A stretch of DNA of 64,000 nt from Prorocentrum cordatum. Lineage: Eukaryota; Sar; Dinophyceae; Prorocentrales; Prorocentraceae. The stretch lies in contig CAUYUJ010016158.1 in NCBI GenBank assembly GCA_963575745.1, positions 12,501-76,500 of the forward strand. The letters are read 5' to 3'. Made by a program: the position numbers and the translations under genes. The notes beneath the pieces were generated by a model. That model searched no databases. It was not told the origin of the DNA and saw only the letters and a program-made list of their open reading frames with translations. Shown here piece by piece: positions 1 through 9,986 of the stretch. Each line of letters starts with the position of its first letter. Position 1 is the first letter of the stretch.

Positions 1-8
1 CACTGCCG

Positions 9-23
9 CAGCGTGGGGGCATT
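9..23. repeat. Target-site duplication, distal copy
   Basis: CAGCGTGGGGGCATT here matches CAGTGTGGGGGCATT at 825-839 in 14 of 15 positions. The two copies exactly bracket the spliced-leader-capped insert, as expected for staggered-nick retroposition. Confidence 0.75.
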
Positions 24-199
24 TTTTAACTCTTCGAGTAGGCGAACCCACGCGGTCATGCATGCATTCACGACGACGACGACGCGAAGGCGACGGCCCG
101 CCCCACGAGCTCGGCACCGCGGTGGCCAGACCTGGGCATAGCCAGACCTGGGCCACCGCACCACTACGAGCCCCACGGCGCCGCTCAGCAGTCCACCGC

Positions 200-592
200 T
201 CAGCAGTCCCCGCGGCCCTCCCGTAGCGTCCGCTGCGACGCGGCCCGACCCGCGCGCACATCCAGGTCTGCGGCGTCACCTGGGGCGTCACCGCACGCGA
301 CACTCACCAGGCCGCGCCGCCCCCAAAAGGGGGCAGTCCACCGAAGCCACTCCCTGGGAAAAAGGGGCATCGCCCCTGGGTGGCCAGTGCCGCGCCCAGC
401 AGCCAGGCGGGAGGGCACCAGCGCACCCGAGCGGTCGAGGCCAGCCAGCAGCATCTCCAGCAGCGAGAGGTCGAGGGGCAGGAGCGGGGGGGCGGCGAGC
501 TGCAGGAAAGCGGGCCATCCAGCGCCGCGCGCCCGCGCCCAGCGGTCCTCCGCCAGCGCCGTCACCGCAGTGAAGAGCACGAAGGCCTCCAT
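200..592 (-). CDS. Hypothetical ORF carried by the retrocopy
   Basis: This ORF of 130 codons starts at the first ATG (592-590) downstream of the spliced leader. The frame is open further upstream to 787 but without an ATG. The protein begins MEAFVLFTAVTALAEDRW. It is rich in Ala, Arg, Gly and Leu, with a hydrophobic stretch around residues 30-48 that is too irregular to call a membrane helix. I do not recognise a family. Whether the copy is still expressed cannot be seen; the leader copy alone does not provide a promoter. The roughly 170 bases between the stop and the A-run would be 3' UTR. Confidence 0.35.
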   Translation of the reverse strand: MEAFVLFTAVTALAEDRWARARGAGWPAFLQLAAPPLLPLDLSLLEMLLAGLDRSGALVPSRLAAGRGTGHPGAMPLFPREWLRWTAPFWGRRGLVSVACGDAPGDAADLDVRAGRAASQRTLREGRGDC

Positions 593-801
593 CGAGCCGC
601 CGGGGCCCGCAAGAGCGGGCGAGGCGCCCAGCGGCCGCCGTGGGGCAGCGGGCGGGCGCCCTGCGCCGGTGGCGTCAGCGCCCAGGCGGGCCCCTCGGGC
701 CAGCCATCCGCCCCGAGGAGGAAGTGCCGACTTACAACATGCGGGGGTCCAGCGGGAAGGCGGCGGCGGGGGCCCAGCGCCAGGCACTTAAGCCGATCCG
801 G

Positions 802-823
802 CTTGAGCCAAAATGGCTACGGA
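802..823 (-). other. Dinoflagellate spliced leader sequence (relict)
   Basis: The reverse complement matches all 22 positions of the conserved leader, with T at the variable first base and core GTAGCCATTTTGGCTCAAG. In an SL RNA gene the leader would be followed by a GT donor and the rest of the SL RNA. Here it is followed by CCGGATC. It is therefore a leader copied from a mature mRNA, not an SL RNA gene. Confidence 0.9.
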
Positions 824-824
824 C

Positions 825-839
825 CAGTGTGGGGGCATT
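825..839. repeat. Target-site duplication, proximal copy
   Basis: Partner of 9-23, with one mismatch. It lies immediately outside the 5' end of the spliced leader. Confidence 0.75.
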
Positions 840-1975
840 GGATAAGGAACCCTTAGATAAGGAATCCAGGGTCTGGAGGCGGGTGAAACTCCAATCGAGG
901 CTCGGCCATGGATATCACCGCCGCCCTCATCAAATAAGGAATCCTCCAGGGTCTGGCGCCTCCTGGGACTATTCCTTGATCAACGCCCCCACCGTAAGCA
1001 ACATTCCCCCGCACCCGCAATTCAAAATTGGCACGCGTACGCATCACCGCTCGGACACTCAAACTCGGAAGATCCGAAACCAACGTTGCGTTCGGGGGGA
1101 GGGGGGGGAGCTTTGGGGGGGGGGAGCTCAACCCGCACGTCACGCGTGAGTGTGGCTGCCGCCGCCACTGGGCCACAGTCGATGCTGGCGGCCGCTGCTC
1201 CACCTCGCACACTGCTTTGAGCCACAATTCCTTCGCCACCCTCTCGCAAGCAGGTGGAATCAGACTGTCCTCGCAAGCAGCCGCTGCGACAGCTCCACTG
1301 CCTCACCCTGTGGCCACCACTGCACTTTCGCTCAGGCGAGCTGGAGCCAGACCAACAGCAGCCCCATTTTGCAGCCAGGTTCCTAGCTGGTTTTAGCCAG
1401 GCGGTCCGCGCAGGCAGCCACTGCCGCTGCTCCACGATGAGCGTCGGCAGCCACCGACCTCTCCCGCAAGCTGGCCCGAGCCACGCGCGTCGCCGCCGCA
1501 GGCTGGCTCGAGCCAGGCAGGCGGGCCGGGCTGTTCTCGCAAGCAGCCGCTGCGACGGTGCGAATGCTTGCCGCTGTTGCCGCTACCCAGGTCAACCAAG
1601 CTTGCGCATCGCGACCCGCGAGGCGCGACGCGCTGTCATCTTCGCGCCCTCGCGCCGCCGCCCTGGATGAGGGCGCCTCTCCAGCCCAGGCCGCGACGCA
1701 CGACGCATCGCGAAGCGCGATAGTACCCTCGCACCCCTGCGGGTGACTTGGGCTACGCCTCCTCGCGAGCTGGCGCGAGCCAAGCCCCATGCGACGAGCT
1801 CGGCCGAGCCAGCTTCGTGTCGGGCAGCGCCCTCGCGTGCGGCCACCGCGACGGCGACCCAGCGGCCTTCTCTGGCTGCTGCCGCGGCTCATGCTCTCGC
1901 GGCTTTTAAGGCTTGAACCACGCGGCCCACGCCTCCCCACTCGCGCAGGGAAGCTTGCTCCAGGCTCCTCTGGCC
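840..1975. other. GC-rich spacer with degenerate short repeats
   Basis: No convincing gene. Short phrases recur out of phase, for example GCAAGCAGCCGCTGCGAC at about 1274 and 1536, and variants of GGCTCGAGCCAGGC around 1465-1520. Open frames on both strands only reflect the GC content. Confidence 0.5.
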
Positions 1976-2215
1976 CCCCTTCTCCTCCTCTTCCTCCTCC
2001 GCCTCCTCCTCCTCTTTCTCCTCTTCCTCCTCATCCTCCTCATCCTCCTCCTCATCATCCTTCTCCCCCCTTCCCCCTGCGCGCCTCCTCCTCCTCCTCC
2101 TCCTCCTCCCCCCCTCCTCCTCCTCCTCCTCCTCCTCCTCCTCCTTATTCCCCCTCCTCCTCCTCCTTCCTCCTCCTCCTCCTCCCCTCCTCCTCCTCCT
2201 CCTCCTCCTCCTAGC
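1976..2215. repeat. (TCC)n microsatellite
   Basis: About 240 bases of pyrimidine repeat dominated by TCC, with CTT and ATCC interruptions. Translations in this block are homopolymeric and not treated as genes. Confidence 0.95.
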
Positions 2216-2367
2216 GGTCTCGACGCTGGCCGGCGGCCCCTATTCTTGATGCCTTGGAGGGCCGCCGAGCCGCGGCCGTTGCCGCCCGCCGAAACCTCGC
2301 GGCCCTCGCCGCCAAATAGTGCCCAGGGCTGGGCGCCGCCGCCCAGAGCTGCAGCCGCAAAAGGCCC

Positions 2368-2602
2368 TCCTCCTCCGCCTCCTCCTTCCTCCTCGTTCTC
2401 ATCCTCCTGGTCCTCCTCCGCCTCCTCCTCCTCCGCCTCCTCATCCTCCTCCTGTTCCACTTCCTGCGCATCATCCATCATCATCAGCACCATCACCACC
2501 ATCAACCACCATTCATTCTACATCATATTCATCATCGTCGTCATCGTCATCAGCATCACCATCAGCATCAGCATCAGCATCATGATCATGATCATGATCA
2601 TG

Positions 2603-2689
<87 letters not shown>

Positions 2690-2965
2690 GTCATCATCAT
2701 CATCATCAACATCAACATCAACATCAACAGCAGCAGCAGCAGCAGCATCAGCATCAGCATCAGCATCAGCATCAGCATCATCAGCAGCAGCATTAGCATC
2801 ATTATCATCATCACCACCATCAGCATCATCACCATCAGCAGCAGCCGCAGCATCCTCGTCATCGTCGTCGTCCTTCTCCTCCTCCTCCTCCTCCTCCTCC
2901 TCCTCCTCCTCCTCCTCCCTCCTCCCCCTCTTTATCCCTCATCCTCCTCATCCTGCTCCTCCTTT
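2368..2965. repeat. Compound TCC / ATC / AGC microsatellite
   Basis: TCC-rich at both ends. The middle is ATC with blocks of CATCAG and CATGAT, including a nearly pure (ATC)n run around 2605-2690. A unique island of about 220 bases follows (2966-3188) in which I see no gene. Confidence 0.95.
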
Positions 2966-3189
2966 CCTTCGCGCGCTTCGGGCGGTCGCACGCCGCCGCG
3001 GGGGCCGCGCGCATGCCCCCGCCGCGCCCTGTGGCCAGATCCTCGGGACAGCGGTCTCGAGGGGGTGAAGATCGGCGCATCGCCGCGCAGCTCGGAAGGA
3101 GCGGAGCCCCTGTGCATCGGGCCGAACGGCATGGACGGAACACCGAAATCGACTCAGACCGAGCTAGCCGACATCGGCCTCGAATCGGG

Positions 3190-3192
3190 TGG

Positions 3193-3260
<68 letters not shown>

Positions 3261-3261
3261 G

Positions 3262-3305
<44 letters not shown>

Positions 3306-3366
3306 AATCATCACCACCACCATCACCACCACCATCATCAGCATCACCATCACCATCATCTCCACC

Positions 3367-3400
<34 letters not shown>

Positions 3401-3420
3401 TCATCATCATAACCACCACC

Positions 3421-3452
<32 letters not shown>

Positions 3453-3775
3453 TATCACCCACCAAAACCATCACCATCATAATCATCATCATCATCACCA
3501 TCATCATCAGCAGTATCATCAGCATCGTCCTCATCAGCATCAGCATCAGCATCAGCATCAGCATGATCATCATGATCATCATGATCATCATCATCGTCAT
3601 CAGCATCATCATCATCATCAACATCAACAACAACATCAACATCAACATCAACATCATTACCATCACCATCACCACCACCATCATCATCATCATCAACATC
3701 ATCATCATCCTCATCCTCATCACCATCATCATCATCACCACCATCATCATCATCAACAACACCATCATCATCATC

Positions 3776-3807
<32 letters not shown>

Positions 3808-3816
3808 CAGCATCAG

Positions 3817-3847
<31 letters not shown>

Positions 3848-3928
3848 GTCATCATCATCATCATCATCATCGTTATCATCACCATCGCCATCACCATCAC
3901 CATCGCCATCACCATCATCAACATTAAC
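3190..3928. repeat. (ATC)n microsatellite with CAC, CAG and AAC interruptions
   Basis: About 740 bases, starting with a pure ATC run (3193-3300) and grading into mixed ATC/ACC/AGC. Confidence 0.95.
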
Positions 3929-4881
3929 AACAGCATGATCGCCATCTTCCGCGTGAACGCCATCCTCCTCCTGCCCCCTCCCCCCTCTCTCCTCCCCTTT
4001 CCCCTCTCCTTCCTGCGGGGGGTCCAGGCACCCCAGGTGGCGCCTGGCCCCCGAACGTCCGTCGGGCTGCCAACCTAAGCCTGACTCCGTGCGCTCGCTG
4101 CCTACATTGCCTGCCTTTCCTGACTTCCGTGTTGCCGTTCATCCGCAATGATCCGTAGTGTTCCCCCCTCCTACGACGACGATGCGGACGGCCTGGGGAG
4201 GTGGCTCGGAAGCGGGCTTCTGCTTCAGCATGGTCTTCACGACCATGGATTCAGCCTCTTCTGCCCAGCCCTCTCTCCCTTCCCACGGGAGGAGAGGGAG
4301 AGAGAGGGAAGAAAGGAGATCCTCCTCCTGTCCCTGCCGCTACCGACATCGGAATCCAGACGGATGCTGCCCACCCACCCACCAACCAAAGCGGATATTG
4401 CCGCTGGTGGGTTGAAAAAGAAGGCCCAGAGGAGGAGGAGGAGGAAGAGGAGGAGGAGGAGGAAGCCACAAACCGCCAAGAGATTGAGGCGTGTCAGTGG
4501 CAGTGCGCCGTCCAAGCGGCCACGTGCCTTGATACCTACCTTCTAACTCTTACATCCCATCCGTTCCTTTTTGTCTCGCTCTTCGCGTCTCAGAACCCTT
4601 CAGGTGACAATACCACTTGCAAGGCCACCAGGCCACGACGGAGCATTACCTCGACCACGACACCTACATCTCACGCAGCAAGAGCACTACTTGCACGGCA
4701 ACCACGGCCACGACGTCAGCAACCAACCCACACTAAGCACGCACACTGCTACGGGTAGCCTCAGCAAGCGACCTACTCGACCAGCACACGCAGCACCAGC
4801 TCGACTCAGCTCGGCAATTGCCCCTGGCGCACCACAACGCAGAACAATCACCACGACATCCACCTCAAGCTCCCAGAATAG
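3929..4881. other. Spacer, no gene recognised
   Basis: Contains a short GGA block (4425-4465) and otherwise unique sequence. From about 4560 the composition becomes A- and C-rich and resembles the decayed coding region that follows. A degraded N-terminal part of that gene may lie here, but I cannot fix its frame. Confidence 0.35.
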
Positions 4882-6221
4882 CGGCACCATGGGGGTCAAG
4901 CGCGAGTGGTTCAGGAACCGCCACCATCCTGGATATTAGCCTCGAGCAGTACTCCGAGCAGAGGACCAACACAAGGACCCATTCCACCGGCGATTGGAGC
5001 AGGCCTCGAGCGCTGGAAGAACAACAAGCGGGCGGAACATCGGGCCAATGACCACCCTCACCCCTACGGGAGCAACGGCTACAACGGCAAGGGCAACAGC
5101 AGCAATGGCAAGAGAAGCTTCCCTAAACCGTACGACGACGACGACACCGAGCCTGACAATTGCAACCCGAGGGGTAAGAGCAAAAACAACAAGGGATAAG
5201 GGAAGGTCAAGGCACACCCTGAACAAGACAACGCGCCCAAAAAGGACAGCACCCAGGAATACAACGACCACATCGACAACACGATCAACACTGCCATGCA
5301 GATGCGGAAAGTCTACGCGGTCCGAAGGCCAGCCCAGGAATCACCACCCAACGGCCCCAAGGTCAGAGACGAGTGGAAGAAGATCAACCTCATTGAGCAG
5401 AAGCGACCAGCCGCAGCCATCACGAACAGCAGTGCTGCAGGACGACCTGCTACATATGCAGTCGCCCATACCGCCTTCACCAAAGCCGTGATCCTCAACA
5501 GCATGCCCGTAGCCCAACAAGCCCAGAAAATAGACAACACCAAGCGGACCATGGAAGACTACTACGAGCACACCAAGGCGCACCAGAGCCAGACAGAAAT
5601 ATACATGAACGAATTGGTAAACAGCATTGACGAACTCAACACGTTGCAATGCGACATCAACATTGTCAGGGACGACATATGCTGTGACGCAAGCGTCGCC
5701 GATGACGAAGCCGAAGAATCACAGAGGGACACAACACCGAGAATAACGTCTACACCAGTTCCTGGAAAACAAACACGGACGGGGGAGACGGCAGAGGGCC
5801 AATACGTCGGCATGTGATTCAGGACCTTGAGAAAGGACAACCAACGAATGGCCCACGACATTAAGAATAACAAGAGCGACACCAGCATCGAGTTCCACGC
5901 CCTCAAGAAGCACCTAAGAGCGGCAGAGGAATACGCACAGGAGAATGGTGAAAGACAACGCAAGGAAGCAGCACAAACCCGCCGCGACCAGAACGAGCTG
6001 AAGAACGAGAGCGCTATCGCGAAGAGGACGAACGAGGAGCTGGCCGTACATCACGAATTCTACATACCAGGAACATTGCAGCCCTCAACAGGACGGAGGA
6101 GGAGCTCGAGGCAATCAGGGCTACCACAAAGGTTACACCAGAACATCACGACCACGCCGAGATCGACCAGCTACGGAGCGAGCTCAGGACCGTGCAGTAC
6201 AAATTTCAGCTGCGCCCTTAG
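4882..6221 (+). pseudogene. Decayed lysine/glutamine-rich coiled-coil protein gene
   Basis: One reading frame (4882 onward) stays protein-like for over 1.1 kb but has in-frame stops TAA at 5197 and TGA at 5815. Around 5812-5850 neighbouring frames give IQDLEK followed by DNQRMAHDIKNN, so small indels are likely. After EELAVHHEF (about 6058) the coding signal moves one frame and continues as NIAALNRTEEELEAIR and IDQLRSELRTVQYKF to TAG at 6219. The product would have a basic, Asn/Gly-rich N-terminal part (NGKGNSSNGKRSF), an acidic run, and heptad-like segments rich in Glu, Lys and Gln. No known family is recognised. Absence of introns suggests a retrocopy, but I found no leader or flanking duplication. 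Its last codons lie inside a dispersed repeat (6199-6343). Confidence 0.55.
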
Positions 6222-6343
6222 CCTTCCGCGCCCGAAGGTGCCCGCGCCCTTTTGGCGCGGGGCCCGGCGACCATCCGCGCCGCCCAGCCTGGCGGCGCCA
6301 GTCTGAGCCGACGCGCGGGGCGCCAGGGGTGCAAGTACCCCTT
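6199..6343 (+). repeat. Direct repeat, copy 1
   Basis: Starts ACAAATTTCAGCTGCGCC and matches 6843-6986 closely, including GCGCCCGAAGGTGCCCGCGC and CGGGGCGCCAGGG. Copy 1 supplies the final codons and stop of the decayed gene upstream. Confidence 0.8.
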
Positions 6344-6842
6344 GGAGCGGGAAGGCGGGGCGAAAGCGCGCGCGCCGTCCGCGACGGTAGGACGCAAGAG
6401 CCGATGCCTGCAGGATGCAAGCGGCAACGCCTGCAACCCGCGTGACCCCGAGGCGCGCCTCGATCCGCCCCGACGGGGTCCCCGCGGGGCGCCAGCACAG
6501 GACGCGCACCGCAACGCCAGCAGAAGAACAAGCGGCGAAAGCGCGCGAGCCGCGCGCCCGCGCCCCGCGCACGCGCCCGAGCCGTTCTCGCGGGGCCGCG
6601 TGAAACGAAGCGCACGCCGTCCCCCCGTGCGTGCGCGAGCCCTTCTCGCGGGGCCGCGCGCTGCAATGCGCGCGCAGGGCGCCTCGCGAGCGCGAGCCCT
6701 TCACGCGGGGCCGCGCGTCGCGAGGCGCAGGGGAGCGGGAGGCGGCCAGCGCCCGCAGCTCGCCCGCCCGCGCGCGAAATTTGCGCCCGCGCCCAACGCA
6801 GCTCAAGTGCGCGCGCGCTTTCGATGGCGTTGCGCGCCCACC
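6344..6842. other. Very GC-rich spacer
   Basis: CpG-dense sequence with recurrent GGGGCCGCGCG phrases (6590-6720). Open frames on both strands are compositional. No gene. Confidence 0.4.
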
Positions 6843-6986
6843 ACAAATTTCAGCTGCGCCGGCGGCCTCCGCGCCCGAAGGTGCCCGCGCCCTTTTGGCG
6901 CCGGGCGCGCCCCCCCCCCGCGCCGCCCAGCCTGGCGGTGCCAGTCTGAGACGACGCGCGGGGCGCCAGGGATGCAACATGCCCTT
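6843..6986 (+). repeat. Direct repeat, copy 2
   Basis: Second copy of the 6199-6343 element, 644 bases downstream in the same orientation. Confidence 0.8.
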
Positions 6987-7144
6987 AGCCGATGCGCGCC
7001 GCTGCACCGTGCAGCGAAGACGCGCGCGGCACGCGCGCCCCTTGCGAAAACGGGCGGTGCGCGCGGCGGCGGCGCGATGTCGCAACGCGCGACGACGGGG
7101 AATAATCGCACGAGGGCGGCGCGCCACGCCTGGGTCGCCAGCGC

Positions 7145-7640
7145 CTAGCCCAGGTCGTCCTCAGATTCGGCCAGGTGCGCCTCGACCACGGCGCCTAGCG
7201 CTAATTGCGCCATGTCGAAGTACGACAAAAACACGGGCGAGGGCCATTCGTCCGCTTGAAGGATCTCGCGCAAGGTGCCTCCCCTATGCTGTAGGTCCAG
7301 TGCGTGACCCCGTAGGTGTTCAGAAAGCTTGCCGCGCGAATGTCCGTGAACGGCCTGGTGCCCGCGGGCAGATCCGCGAACTAGGCGTGGAGCGCGTGGG
7401 CAGGGCACGTCATGGTGCAGCGAGCGCACCAGCGCGCCCTCTGCAACACGCATCCACATTGCTTGTTTTTGCGACGCGCCAATTTGAGCTGCAGAAGGCC
7501 GTCGCGCAAAATGAGGGAGGCCCCTGCGCCCTGGCGAAAGGCGACCCCGTCGAACGAAATGCCCCAAGCCTCCGAGGGGAGGCGCAAGAGAAAAACGTAT
7601 GTGACAAGAACGAACTGCGCGAAGACGGCGGAAGCCCAAA
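7145..7640 (-). pseudogene. Tyrosine-recombinase-like fragment, broken
   Basis: Minus-strand translation gives VFLLRLPSEAWGISFDG, then LKLARRKNKQCGCVLQRARW and CTMTCPAHAL, a TAG at 7381-7383, PAGTRPFTDIRAASFLN and, in another frame, LRGHALDLQHRGGTLREIL, then EWPSPVFLSYFD. The order LPSE, KLxRRKN, WC-TCPxH, PAG, RGHAxDL, ILxAxEW, FLxYxD is what I remember of an abundant dinoflagellate family related to tyrosine recombinases. There RxRGH supplies catalytic Arg and His, and the Tyr follows in FLxYLD. Here roughly 20-25 residues before RGH are missing, including the upstream THDxR. With the stop and frame change this makes it non-functional. The end is TAG at 7145-7147. The upstream limit is uncertain. 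Confidence 0.6.
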
Positions 7641-7827
7641 ACAGGCCACAAAACGAGCCCCACGACGCTTCAAAACTGCCTCCTGGGGGCTCCGACAGGC
7701 CCCCAGACAGCTCCCAAGACGCCCACAAGAGTCCCCAGATAATACCCAAGAAGCCCACGACGCCTCAACCCTGGACTCCCCGCCTCTTCTGGGGGTCGGT
7801 GGAAAGGCGTAAGCCTCTTGAATAAAA

Positions 7828-8262
7828 GCTGGCACCAATAACGAAAGTGTGGCCAAGGACTTCGAAAGCCCCATGGACTCAACCACTGGCGGCCCGAAAG
7901 ACATGCTCAAGAAAATGAAGAAGATGTACAGCACCACCGAGAAGGAGAAGGTCACGAGGAGCATTGGCAATGGTGCAGGCCCCAGTGGAGCAACACATGC
8001 GGCTGCAGGATGTCCCATCCGCATGCCTGGTGAAGAAACGCCGCCTGAAGAACCAATCGTCGATGATGGCGAGGTCCGCCAGGCGCTTAAGGACTTGGCA
8101 GTTATGCCTCTGCCCGACCAAGACATAACCCAGTAGCTCGAGGAGCTCGAGGGTTGGATCGACGCTTCCACAGCAGTCCCAGCCATCACTCAGGCATCGT
8201 AAACAGCGTGCTCGAGGCAAAAAACCTGAGCGAGAAGACCAGCCGCGACAAGAAGACCAAGC
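7828..8262 (+). pseudogene. Small decayed coding fragment, unknown family
   Basis: The frame at 7849 reads VAKDFESPMDSTTGGPKDML, KKMKKMYSTTEKEKVTRSI and VRQALKDLAVMPLPDQDITQ. It hits TAG at 8134, continues LEELEGWIDASTAVPAITQ to TAA at about 8200, then seems to continue in another frame as NSVLEAKNLSEKTSRDKKTK. Charged helical composition over three segments argues for a former gene. It runs directly into the GTGTCCCG minisatellite, which may have destroyed its 3' end. Confidence 0.4.
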
Positions 8263-8269
8263 TAGACCT

Positions 8270-8875
8270 GATAATGAAATCGAAAGGTGTCCCGCGGTGT
8301 CCCGTGGTGTCCCGTGGTGTCCCGTTAAATGAAATCGATAATAAAATCGATAGTGAGACCTGATAATGAAATCGAGAGGTGTCCCGCGGTGTCCCGTGGT
8401 GCCCCAAAAAGTGACATCGATAGTGAGACCAATAGTGAGATCGACAAGTGTCCCGTGGTATCCCGTGGTGTCCCGTTGAATGAGATCAATGGCGAGATCG
8501 ATACTGAAATCGATGTGGTGCCCCGAGGTGTCCCGTGGTGTCCCGTTGAGTGAGATCGATAATGATATCGATAATGAGATCGACGGGTGTCCCGTGGTGT
8601 CCCGTTTAGTGAGATCGATAGTGAGATCGATAGTGAGACCGATGTGGTGTCCCGAGGTGTCCCGTGGTGTCCCGTGGCGTCCAACTGTGTCCCGTTGGAT
8701 GAAATCGATAATGAAATCGATAATGAGACCTGATAATGCAATCGAGAGGTGTCCCGCGGTGTCCCGTGGTGTCCCGTTGAGTGAGATCGATAGTGAGATC
8801 GATGGTGAGATCGAGAAGTGTCCCGTGGTGTCCCGTGGTGTCCCGTTGGGTGAGATCGATAGGGAGATCGATTGA
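8270..8875 (+). repeat. GTGTCCCG / GATCGATAGTGA minisatellite (left arm)
   Basis: Blocks of GGTGTCCCG repeats alternate with GAGATCGATAGTGAGATCGA variants, about ten cycles. The same words occur as reverse complements at 9090-11095, making this the left side of a large inverted domain. Confidence 0.9.
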
Positions 8876-8882
8876 GTCAGAT

Positions 8883-9089
8883 GTTGGTTCCACCCCGTCT
8901 CCCTCCCCCCACACAGCCTCCTTATCACCCGAAGGGTGGTCGTATAGGTACTTGTGGTATCAGCAGCGTATCGTGTTATTTTGCTAGCAGAATAGCCCAG
9001 CTGCTTGCAGCAATTGCCATTATGTCTTTCATATACCTATACGACCACCCTTCGGGTGATAAGGAGGTTGGGGGGGGGAAGGAACCAAC
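8883..9089. repeat. Hairpin at the centre of the inverted domain
   Basis: Arms 8883-8950 and 9034-9089 pair through ACCCGAAGGGTGGTCGTATA and its complement, ending in GTTGGTTCC/GGAACCAAC. The loop is 83 unique bases (8951-9033). Arms are imperfect near the G/C-rich part. Confidence 0.9.
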
Positions 9090-9345
9090 GTCTCACTCGA
9101 TCGGTCTCACTATCGATCTCACTATCGGTATCATTATCGGTCTCGCTCGATCGATCTCACCCGATCGATCTCACAATCGATCTCACTCGATCTATTTCAC
9201 TCGATCGATCTCACAATCGATCTCACAATCGATCTCACAATCGATCCAACCTTCGATCTCACTATCGATCTCACAATATATCTCACATTCGGTACCACTA
9301 TCGACCTCACTATCGATGTCACAATCGATCTCGCAATCAACGTCG
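9090..9345 (+). repeat. TCTCACTATCGATC repeats (right arm)
   Basis: Reverse-complement counterpart of the GATCGATAGTGAGA words at 8270-8875, about 16-20 short units. Confidence 0.9.
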
Positions 9346-9595
9346 TCATCATCATTCGCATCATCGTCATCAACGCCATCAACATCATCATCACCATCGG
9401 GACACCATCACCACCATCATCACCTCATCACCATCATCATCAACATCATCATCATCACCATCCTCATCCTCATCAGTACACCATCATCGTCACCATCATC
9501 ATCATCATCAACAGCATTATCGTCGCGACACAATCCTCATCATCGGAACATCACCATCATCATCGTCGCATCAGAATCATGAGCAACATCATCAA

Positions 9596-9629
<34 letters not shown>

Positions 9630-9947
9630 GGGGCACAAACATCACCATCAACAACATCATCATCAACAACATCACCATCGGGACACCATCATCATCGTCA
9701 CCATCATCATCACCATCATCGGGACACCATCACCATCATCATCAACAGCAGCAGCATCATGCCAACATCATCAAAATCATCATGTTCACCTCATCATCAT
9801 CCTCATCATCAACATCAGCATCACCATCGGGACACCATCATCGTCATCGTCATCGTCATTATCAACATCATCATCGGGACACCAATACCACCATCAGCAT
9901 CAACAGCATCATTATCAACCTCATCACCATCATCATCATCGGGGCAC

Positions 9948-9986
<39 letters not shown>

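Larger units (their letters stand above)
24..824 (-). mobile_element. Retrocopy of a trans-spliced mRNA (processed retrogene)
   Basis: Read on the minus strand, the insert begins with one base followed by a complete DinoSL (823 to 802). It continues through an intron-free ORF and ends in a short A-run (plus-strand T at 24-27) directly against the second target-site copy. A mature 5' leader, A-tail and 15-bp flanking duplication together are the hallmarks of a reverse-transcribed mRNA. Recycling of processed cDNAs is established in dinoflagellates. Just inside the leader, 801-787 reads CCGGATCGGCTTAAG. This has the length and end of the truncated older leader (CCATTTTGGCTCAAG, 10 of 15 matches) that marks a second round of retroposition. 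Confidence 0.75.

Noticed and set aside
802-823. An SL RNA gene at this position
   Set aside because: The leader is not followed by a GT donor or an SL RNA body, and flanking duplications mark it as the end of a retrocopy.
1360-1380. CCCCATTTTGCAGCC as a leader relict
   Set aside because: Only eight matching bases, no gene start follows, and the surroundings are degenerate repeats.
1906-3963. Open frames of 200-450 codons across TCC and ATC arrays on both strands
   Set aside because: Translations are homopolymers of Pro, Ser, Ile, His, Met or Asp produced by the microsatellites; no start context or non-repeat protein content.
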